Part shown: positions 1 through 5,329 of the stretch, piece by piece
Layout of the letters: each line of letters opens with the position of its first letter
How positions within the stretch are numbered: the first letter of the stretch is position 1
Assembly: GCA_037143735.1 (NCBI GenBank)
Contig: JBAWYD010000143.1
Location: 1 to 5,329, forward strand
DNA length: 5,329 nt
Reading direction: 5' to 3'
DNA from: JAPLJQ01 sp037143735
GTDB lineage: Bacteria > Desulfobacterota > Syntrophia > Syntrophales > UBA2185
Notes under the pieces: generated by a model
Told to the model about the DNA's origin: nothing
Databases searched by the model: none
What the model saw: only the letters and a program-made list of their open reading frames with translations
Position numbers and translations under genes: made by a program

Positions 1-212
1 TCTTCATGTCCATCGAGCTTATGTTAAACGCGGTGAATTTGACCTTTATCACCCTGTCCCGATACATGGAAACCCTTCACGGCCAGATTTACGTGTTTTT
101 CGTCATGACTGTGGCTGCCGCTGAAGTGGCTGTGGGCTTGGCCATTATCATGCTGCTCTTCAGGAACTGGGGAACGGCCAACATAGACGACATCAATTTG
201 ATGAAGTGGTAA
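1..212 (+). CDS. nuoK: NADH-quinone oxidoreductase subunit K, 3' part (5' end outside window)
   Basis: Small membrane subunit of complex I that sits between NuoH/A/J and the antiporter-like subunits and carries part of the proton path along the membrane arm. The reading frame is open from the left edge (first full codon at 3, Phe) to TAA at 210-212. The first ATG in view, at 6, is internal: it begins the family signature MSIELMLNAVNLTF, which lies in the second transmembrane helix. The two conserved membrane glutamates are visible, at codons 15-17 (in SIEL) and 123-125 (in AAAEVAVGLAI). They are 36 residues apart, the same spacing as Glu36 and Glu72 of E. coli NuoK, so about 32 N-terminal residues are missing. 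The last helix runs from GQIYVFF to IIMLLF and is followed by a short polar tail ending in MKW. nuoL follows after 13 nt. The identification is very secure from the signature and the gene order. Confidence 0.97.
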   Translation, partial: FMSIELMLNAVNLTFITLSRYMETLHGQIYVFFVMTVAAAEVAVGLAIIMLLFRNWGTANIDDINLMKW

Positions 213-213
213 G

Positions 214-219
214 AAGGAG
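214..219 (+). promoter_or_regulatory. Ribosome binding site of nuoL (AAGGAG)
   Basis: AAGGAG lies just after the nuoK stop codon and 6 nt before the ATG at 226. It fills almost the whole 13-nt gap and supports that start. The spacing implies co-transcription of nuoK and nuoL on one message. Confidence 0.85.
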
Positions 220-225
220 TTCACG

Positions 226-2196
226 ATGCATCAATATGTGTGGCTGATCCCGTTATTTCCAATTCTGGGGGTTTTAATCAACGGGCTTCTGGGACCAAGG
301 CTGCCCAAAAAGGTGATCGGGCCCATCGCCTGTATCGCCGTGGGGCTGTCGGCTATCCTGTCAACCCTCATATTCCTGGAAGTGAAGGCCCTGCCTCCCG
401 AATCGCGAATACTCAATGACGTCGTATCGTACACCTGGATGCTGGCCGGGAATTTTTCCGTAGATATCGGTTTCCTGATTGATCCCCTTTCCCTCGTCAT
501 GCTCCTGGTGGTCTGCTGGGTAAGCCTTTTGATCCATATCTATTCCATTGGTTATATGCACGGCGACCCCGGCTACGCGCGTTATTTCACCGAACTGAAC
601 CTGTTTGTCTTTTTCATGCTGATTCTGGTTTCCGCCAACAATTTTCTCATGATGTTCGTAGGGTGGGAAGGCGTGGGGCTGTGTTCCTATCTCCTCATCG
701 GATTCTGGCTTGAAAAGAAATCCGCCACCGACGCAGGAAATAAGGCGTTTTTTGTCAACAGGATCGGCGATTTCGGATTTCTCCTGGGTATCTTTGGTAT
801 TTTCTTCTATACGGGCACTCTCAATTTTCAGGATGTCTTCGCCAAGGCGCCTTCGACCTTCGCCTATGGCGGTATGGAGATTACCCTGATCACCCTGGCT
901 CTTTTCGTTGGGGCGACGGGCAAGTCGGCCCAGCTTCCGCTCTATACCTGGTTGCCGGATGCCATGGAAGGTCCCACTCCGGTCTCCGCCCTCATCCATG
1001 CCGCCACCATGGTGACCGCGGGCGTGTATATGGTCGCAAGAACCAACGTTCTCTTTATGATGGCGCCTGTGTCGCTTCTTACGGTGGCAAGCATCGGCGC
1101 TCTGACCGCTATTTTCGCCGCCACCATCGGCATGACCCAGTTTGATATCAAACGCGTCCTGGCCTATTCCACAGTGAGTCAGCTTGGATATATGTTTTTA
1201 GCATGCGGGGTCGGCGCGTTTTCCGTCGGAGTTTTCCACCTGATGACGCATGCCTTTTTCAAGGCTTTGCTCTTCATGGGCGCCGGCAGTGTCATGCACG
1301 CCCTTGCCGGAGAACTGGATATGAGAAAAATGGGGGATCTGCGCCGTCACATGCCCCACACATACCGCACCTTCCTGATCGCAACACTGGCCATCGCCGG
1401 CATCCCGCCTTTGGCCGGTTTTTTCAGCAAGGACGAAATTCTCTACAAGGCCTTCAGCAGCCAGAACACGATTTGGGCATCGAGCGGATATGTGCTGTGG
1501 TTGATCGGCCTTATTGCGGCGATTATTACTGCTTTCTACATGTTCCGGGCTGTCTTCATGACCTTCTACGGAAAAAGCCGGGTGGATCATCATGTCGCCG
1601 AACACCTCCATGAATCCCCTGCGGTGATGACCGTTCCCCTGTGGATTCTGGCCATTCTTTCCATCATAGGCGGCTGGGTTGGAATACCATGGATCGAGAG
1701 TTTCAACCTGTTCCCTCAATGGCTGGAACCCGTCATGAAGGGCAAAGAGATCGTAAGTCAAATGGCTGTGGGAATTCCGGAACATGCAGTCCACCATTCC
1801 TTAAGTTTCGAGCTGATGATGGCTCTGGTCTCCATTATTGTTGCAGTGATCGGCATTTTTATCGCCCATAAATTATACATAAAAGAGCCGGGACTCCCGG
1901 ACCGCCTGACCCATGGCGGCTTTTTCCCGATGTACCGGCTGGTGCTGGATAAATACCGGATTGACGAGTTGTACGATTTCCTGTTCGTGAGGCCCACCCT
2001 CTGGATGTGTGAAAAGGTGATGTGGAACGTCGTGGATACCAGGCTCATTGACGGCGCCGTCAACGGTATTGCCGACATTGCAAAGGGGTGGGGAAGCTGG
2101 ACACAGCGCCTGCAGACGGGTTATGTGCAAAACTACGCCTTGATGATTCTGATCGGTGTGATGCTGATCTTTTCGTATATCGTTTTTCTTAATTAA
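226..2196 (+). CDS. nuoL: NADH-quinone oxidoreductase subunit L (distal antiporter-like subunit)
   Basis: Distal proton-pumping subunit of complex I, homologous to MrpA-type antiporter proteins; 656 residues, a normal to slightly long size. An N-terminal block of helices leads into ARYFTELNLF (118-127) and FVGWEGVGLCSYLLIGFW (144-161), which holds the channel glutamate Glu148. The core motif at about 229-265 contains Lys233 in the broken helix, then LPLYTWLPDAMEGPTPVSAL and His258. Next come DIKRVLAYSTVSQLGYM (307-323) and FHLMTHAFFKALLF (337-350) with His338, His342 and Lys346. AGIPPLAGFFSKDEIL (391-406) carries the Lys402-Asp403 pair of the exit path. After about residue 550 is the extension that distinguishes NuoL from NuoM/N: KYRIDELYDF (576-585), then an amphipathic stretch fitting the long lateral helix, then a final membrane anchor (about 635-655). 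The residue roles are inferred from E. coli and Thermus complex I. ATG 226 is chosen for its ribosome binding site and the conserved N-terminus. nuoM starts 41 nt after the stop. No frameshift or missing key residue is seen. Confidence 0.98.
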   Translation: MHQYVWLIPLFPILGVLINGLLGPRLPKKVIGPIACIAVGLSAILSTLIFLEVKALPPESRILNDVVSYTWMLAGNFSVDIGFLIDPLSLVMLLVVCWVSLLIHIYSIGYMHGDPGYARYFTELNLFVFFMLILVSANNFLMMFVGWEGVGLCSYLLIGFWLEKKSATDAGNKAFFVNRIGDFGFLLGIFGIFFYTGTLNFQDVFAKAPSTFAYGGMEITLITLALFVGATGKSAQLPLYTWLPDAMEGPTPVSALIHAATMVTAGVYMVARTNVLFMMAPVSLLTVASIGALTAIFAATIGMTQFDIKRVLAYSTVSQLGYMFLACGVGAFSVGVFHLMTHAFFKALLFMGAGSVMHALAGELDMRKMGDLRRHMPHTYRTFLIATLAIAGIPPLAGFFSKDEILYKAFSSQNTIWASSGYVLWLIGLIAAIITAFYMFRAVFMTFYGKSRVDHHVAEHLHESPAVMTVPLWILAILSIIGGWVGIPWIESFNLFPQWLEPVMKGKEIVSQMAVGIPEHAVHHSLSFELMMALVSIIVAVIGIFIAHKLYIKEPGLPDRLTHGGFFPMYRLVLDKYRIDELYDFLFVRPTLWMCEKVMWNVVDTRLIDGAVNGIADIAKGWGSWTQRLQTGYVQNYALMILIGVMLIFSYIVFLN

Positions 2197-2223
2197 TCGG
2201 AGCATACGCAACACTGAGCCTAT

Positions 2224-2229
2224 AAGGAG
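2224..2229 (+). promoter_or_regulatory. Ribosome binding site of nuoM (AAGGAG), decides the start
   Basis: AAGGAG lies 8 nt before the ATG at 2238 and only 5 nt before the in-frame TTG at 2235, so it favours the ATG. An in-frame TAA at 2223-2225 overlaps the site and rules out any start further upstream. Confidence 0.8.
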
Positions 2230-2237
2230 CCAGATTG

Positions 2238-3803
2238 ATGAGTTATCTCTTGACCACCATAACTTTTTTACCCATGATCGGGGTGCTGATTCTCCTGTTT
2301 ATGAACAAGGAACAGGGAAAGTCGATGAAGCTGATGACACTCGTGGTCACACTGATTACCTTCCTGATCTCTCTCCTGCTGCTCAAGGATTTTAATCTTG
2401 CCACCTCCAGCGTCCAGTTCGTGGAAAAATACCCATGGATCCCCGATTACGGCATCAATTACTTCGTGGGGATCGACGGCCTGACGCTGCTGCTCGTAAT
2501 GCTTACCACGTTTTTTACGCCCATCTGCGTGCTGGCCTGCTGGGAAGACATTCAGAAGATGGTAAAAGAATTCATGATCTGCCTGCTGTTTTTGGAAACG
2601 GGCATGATCGGCGTGTTTGTATCCTTCGACGTGTTCCTCTTTTATGTCTTCTGGGAGGTCATGCTGATTCCCATGTATTTTCTCATCGGCATCTGGGGCA
2701 ACCCCGCCCGCCGGATTTACGCAGCGGTCAAGTTCTTCATATTCACGATGTTCGGTAGCGTCCTCATGCTGGTCGCCATCCTCTACCTCTATTTTTATCA
2801 CTATGCGGCCACCGGGGTCTATTCTTTCAACATCTTTGATCTGTACAACACGGTCATACCGCGCTCCACGCAATTGTGGCTGTTTCTCGGGTTTTCCCTC
2901 GCCTTCGCCATCAAGGTGCCGATGTTCCCCTTCCACACATGGTTGCCGGACGCTCACACGGAGGCGCCCACGGTGGGAAGCGTTCTGCTGGCGGCGGTGC
3001 TTCTGAAGATGGGTACGTACGGTTTCCTACGTTTCAGTCTGCCCCTGTTCCCCAATGCCGCCATAGATTACGGTGTGTGGCTCTTCATGACCCTGGCCCT
3101 GATCGGGATCATTTACGGCGCGTGGGTCTGCATTGTGCAGAAAGACCTGAAACGCCTGGTCGCCTTTTCCAGCGTAAGCCACCTCGGGTTTGTCGTGCTG
3201 GGCATTTTTGCATTTAATGCCATCGCCATGGAAGGCGCCATTCTGCAAATGATTAACCACGGCCTTTCAACGGGCGCCCTCTTCCTCATCGTAGGCATGC
3301 TCTATGAGAGACGACATACCCGCATGATAGAAGAATTCGGCGGACTCGCCAAGGTGATGCCGGCGTTTGCGACACTCTTTTTAATCGTCACCCTGTCGTC
3401 CATCGGGCTGCCTGGACTGAACGGGTTTGTGGGCGAATTCCTGATTCTGGTGGGCACGTTCATGAATTACAAAATCTTCGCCATCCTGGGGGCCTCCGGC
3501 GTGATCTTCGCCGCCGTTTACATGCTCTGGATGTTCCAGCGGGTCATGTACGGCGAGGTGACCAACCCGAAGAACCAGGGGCTGAAGGATCTCTCGATAC
3601 GTGAATGGGTGGTGCTTCTGCCTGTGGTGTTCTTTATTTTCTGGATCGGCATCTATCCCACACCGTTTCTGCGCACCACGGAAGCTTCGGTAAACAATCT
3701 TCTGCGGCAGATTGACAAGAAGTACGAACGGGTTGTAACGATGGAAAAGCAGGGCACGTTTAAACTGGCCCGAACGATACCGCCTGTGACGGAAAAACAA
3801 TAA
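2238..3803 (+). CDS. nuoM: NADH-quinone oxidoreductase subunit M (middle antiporter-like subunit)
   Basis: Middle proton-pumping subunit of complex I, placed between NuoN and NuoL in the membrane arm; 521 residues from ATG 2238 (522 if TTG 2235 were used). After two N-terminal helices comes FVGIDGLTLLLVMLTTFFTP (76-95), typical of the family. FWEVMLIPMYFLIGIWG (138-154) holds the channel glutamate Glu140. AFAIKVPMFPFHTWLPDAHT (222-241) gives Lys226 and His233, followed by EAPT (242-245) and LLKMGTYG (255-262) with Lys257. KRLVAFSSVSHLGF (305-318) and MINHGLSTGALFLIVGMLYE (338-357, His341) follow. SSIGLPGLNGFVGEF (387-401) supplies Glu400, the NuoM-type exit residue equivalent to E. coli Glu407, which separates it from NuoL (Lys-Asp) and NuoN (Lys). 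The last membrane helix ends near 478. A charged tail of roughly 40 residues follows, rich in Lys, Arg and Glu and probably outside the membrane. Gene order nuoL-M-N agrees. An Mrp or hydrogenase-4 antiporter subunit is the alternative, but the neighbours and motifs favour NuoM strongly. Confidence 0.98.
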   Translation: MSYLLTTITFLPMIGVLILLFMNKEQGKSMKLMTLVVTLITFLISLLLLKDFNLATSSVQFVEKYPWIPDYGINYFVGIDGLTLLLVMLTTFFTPICVLACWEDIQKMVKEFMICLLFLETGMIGVFVSFDVFLFYVFWEVMLIPMYFLIGIWGNPARRIYAAVKFFIFTMFGSVLMLVAILYLYFYHYAATGVYSFNIFDLYNTVIPRSTQLWLFLGFSLAFAIKVPMFPFHTWLPDAHTEAPTVGSVLLAAVLLKMGTYGFLRFSLPLFPNAAIDYGVWLFMTLALIGIIYGAWVCIVQKDLKRLVAFSSVSHLGFVVLGIFAFNAIAMEGAILQMINHGLSTGALFLIVGMLYERRHTRMIEEFGGLAKVMPAFATLFLIVTLSSIGLPGLNGFVGEFLILVGTFMNYKIFAILGASGVIFAAVYMLWMFQRVMYGEVTNPKNQGLKDLSIREWVVLLPVVFFIFWIGIYPTPFLRTTEASVNNLLRQIDKKYERVVTMEKQGTFKLARTIPPVTEKQ

Positions 3804-3872
3804 CCTGCCATCGGCCCTGGCGCACGAATATACATGGATTCAGATTAACGCATGCTTGGAGGAAATAAATAA
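3804..3872 (+). other. nuoM-nuoN intergenic spacer
   Basis: At 69 nt this is the longest gap in the window. It contains the nuoN ribosome binding site and otherwise nothing convincing. A 4-bp inverted repeat (GCCA at 3807-3810, TGGC at 3818-3821) is too weak and lacks a T-run, so it is not called a terminator. No promoter-like pair of boxes stands out. Confidence 0.6.
3858..3863 (+). promoter_or_regulatory. Ribosome binding site of nuoN (GGAGGA)
   Basis: GGAGGA lies 9 nt before the ATG at 3873. An in-frame TAA at 3870-3872 directly abuts that ATG, so no start further upstream is possible in this frame. Confidence 0.85.
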
Positions 3873-5329
3873 ATGGGTATCGTGATTCCTGCCATTAACT
3901 GGGCCAGCATCGCCCCGGAACTCGTCATCTTTTCCACGGCCATGGCCGTGCTTTTGCTCGGGGCATTTTTTCCCAGATTATCCAATTGGTTCATCGCGGG
4001 AATAAGCCTTCTGGGTGTGTTCCTCGCCTTTGTGGCGACTGTCGTGTTGTGGGGAAGTTCGGAGCTGGCTTTCAGCAATATGCTTGCCCTCGATAACTAC
4101 GGACTATTTTTCAACTTTATTTTCCTCGTTTGCACCGCATTAACCATCCTGGCCTCCATTGACTACTTTGGCAGAATGTCTGAACCAGTGGAGCATCCCG
4201 AGTATTACGGCCTTTTGTTATTTGCCTGCGTTGGCATGATGTTCATGGCGGCAGGGGCGGATTTGATCACCATATTCCTGGGACTGGAAACCATGTCCAT
4301 TGCCATCTATATTCTGGCAGGATTCGTCAAGAACGACATTAAAGGCAATGAGGCCGCCATCAAATACCTGCTGCTGGGCGCTTTTTCCACCGGTTTCCTC
4401 CTTTATGGAATTGCGCTGATCTTCGGCGCCACGGGCTCAACCAATCTTGTTGCGATCTACAAGCATTTGAGTCTGTCCGCCAACGTATCATTTCCCATGC
4501 TGCTCTTCGGCATGGCCCTTTTGATCGTGGGGTTCGGGTTTAAAATCGCCTCCGTGCCGTTCCACATGTGGACGCCGGATGTTTACGAGGGGGCGCCGAC
4601 CGTCGTTACCGCCTTCATGGCCGCCGGTGTTAAAGCGGCGGCTTTTGCGGCATTCCTCAGGGTTTTTGTCTTTGCGTTGCCGTCGCTTCAGCCTAACTGG
4701 ACCGCCATTCTCTGGGTGCTGGCGATCCTGACGATGACCATAGGTAATCTCGCGGCGCTTTTACAGGAAAACATCAAGCGCATGCTCGCCTATTCCAGCA
4801 TTGCCCATGCCGGCTACATCATGATAGGCATGGTGGCTGCCAAGCATGCCGCCAATGATATCGGCACCTACAGCATCCTGTACTATCTGCTGGCCTACAC
4901 GTTCATGAACATGGGAGCCTTTATCGTTGTGATTCTCTACGGACGGCATGCTGAAGATAATCTGAACATCGGCGACTATGCCGGGATGGGCTATAAATAT
5001 CCCGTATTGGGCGCGACCATGGCCATCTTCATGTTTTCCCTGGCGGGAATTCCACCCACGGCCGGATTTGTAGGTAAATTCTATGTGTTTGCCGCCGCAA
5101 TTAAAGGCGGATTCATCGATTTAGCCATTATCGGCGTCATCAACAGCGTTCTTTCCGTGTATTATTATTTGCGCGTCACCGTCATGATTTATATGCGGGA
5201 GCCTGCCGCAGATATGCCAGCCCTGAAGTTCTCCCGGACCGCCACCCTGGCGACCACCATTGCGGCATTGGCGACCCTGATTCTGGGGATATTCCCGGAA
5301 ATATTTATCTCCCTTGCCCGTCAATCCGT
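3873..5329 (+). CDS. nuoN: NADH-quinone oxidoreductase subunit N (proximal antiporter-like subunit), 3' end outside window
   Basis: Proximal antiporter-like proton-pumping subunit of complex I, next to NuoK. I translated this frame by hand: it stays open from ATG 3873 to the right edge, giving 485 full codons plus 2 nt and no stop. NuoN proteins are usually about 470-500 residues, so only a short end should be missing. It begins MGIVIPAINWASIAPELVIF, with the family's APE motif. DLITIFLGLETMSIAIYILA (130-149) contains the channel glutamate Glu139. AAIKYLLLGAFSTGFLLYG (161-179) contains Lys164. GFKIASVPFHMWTPDVYEGA (222-241) contains Lys223 and His231. Lys254 lies in AGVKAAAF. NIKRMLAYSSIAHAGYIMIG (300-319) and SLAGIPPTAGFVGKFYVF (389-406) follow, the latter with Lys402, matching E. 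coli Lys395 and typical of NuoN rather than NuoM. The residues sit 6-7 positions after their E. coli counterparts. Roles are inferred from that comparison. The frame is intact, with no sign of disruption. Confidence 0.97.
   Translation, partial: MGIVIPAINWASIAPELVIFSTAMAVLLLGAFFPRLSNWFIAGISLLGVFLAFVATVVLWGSSELAFSNMLALDNYGLFFNFIFLVCTALTILASIDYFGRMSEPVEHPEYYGLLLFACVGMMFMAAGADLITIFLGLETMSIAIYILAGFVKNDIKGNEAAIKYLLLGAFSTGFLLYGIALIFGATGSTNLVAIYKHLSLSANVSFPMLLFGMALLIVGFGFKIASVPFHMWTPDVYEGAPTVVTAFMAAGVKAAAFAAFLRVFVFALPSLQPNWTAILWVLAILTMTIGNLAALLQENIKRMLAYSSIAHAGYIMIGMVAAKHAANDIGTYSILYYLLAYTFMNMGAFIVVILYGRHAEDNLNIGDYAGMGYKYPVLGATMAIFMFSLAGIPPTAGFVGKFYVFAAAIKGGFIDLAIIGVINSVLSVYYYLRVTVMIYMREPAADMPALKFSRTATLATTIAALATLILGIFPEIFISLARQS

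Noticed and set aside
361..999. Long antisense open frame (212 codons) opposite nuoL
   Set aside because: It lies fully inside nuoL on the other strand. Its product is hydrophilic and rich in Gly, Glu, His and Gln with no recognisable motif, as expected from reading hydrophobic membrane-protein codons backwards. It is a shadow.
1198..1797. Antisense open frame (199 codons) opposite nuoL
   Set aside because: It overlaps the conserved core of NuoL and has no recognisable domain of its own. It is a by-product of codon composition.
2268..2957. Long antisense open frame (229 codons) opposite nuoM
   Set aside because: Same shadow effect: rich in His, Glu, Asp and Gln, no family resemblance, and the sense strand carries an unmistakable NuoM.
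3807..3821. Inverted repeat GCCA...TGGC after nuoM, considered as a terminator
   Set aside because: The stem is only 4 bp with a 7-nt loop, no T-run follows, and nuoN continues the operon immediately downstream.
3852..3872. Six-codon mini-frame (MLGGNK then TAA) whose stop abuts the nuoN ATG, as in a leader peptide
   Set aside because: It is made up largely of the nuoN ribosome binding site itself and has no ribosome binding site of its own. It is too short to separate from chance.
226..5329. The antiporter-like genes considered as an Mrp antiporter or hydrogenase-4/formate hydrogenlyase membrane module
   Set aside because: The order nuoK-L-M-N, the NuoL-specific C-terminal extension and the subunit-specific exit residues (Lys-Asp in L, Glu in M, Lys in N) fit complex I better than either alternative.

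Overview
The window lies wholly inside one operon, on the + strand, that encodes the membrane arm of respiratory complex I (NDH-1, proton-pumping NADH:quinone oxidoreductase or a close relative). The order is the canonical nuoK (3' part only), nuoL (complete), nuoM (complete), nuoN (start present, 3' end cut by the window edge). Almost every base is coding. The three gaps are 13, 41 and 69 nt, and each carries a good Shine-Dalgarno sequence for the next gene. I see no promoter, terminator, RNA gene, repeat, mobile element or CRISPR array.

Layout: positions 1-212 hold the end of nuoK. Positions 226-2196 hold nuoL, a 656-residue antiporter-like subunit with the C-terminal lateral-helix extension. 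Positions 2238-3803 hold nuoM (521 residues). From 3873 to the window end is nuoN, with 485 codons and no stop yet, so only a few residues are likely to be missing.

The four products work together. NuoL, NuoM and NuoN are homologous to Mrp-type Na+/H+ antiporter subunits and form the three antiporter-like proton channels. NuoK, together with NuoA/J/H outside this window, links them to the quinone site. The key Glu/Lys/Asp/His residues of the proton pathways are present in every subunit, so all four look functional. The electron-input subunits (NuoE/F/G or replacements) are not in the window, so the electron donor cannot be read here.

The organism is a bacterium with, by eye, GC a little above 50% and strong AAGGAG/GGAGGA ribosome binding sites. 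The style of the proteins, including a hydrophilic tail on NuoM, would suit a Desulfobacterota-type (former Deltaproteobacteria) anaerobe, but this is an impression and not a demonstrated placement. I found no convincing sign of a previously undescribed system. This is an ordinary, well-conserved respiratory operon, and the findings listed are minor.
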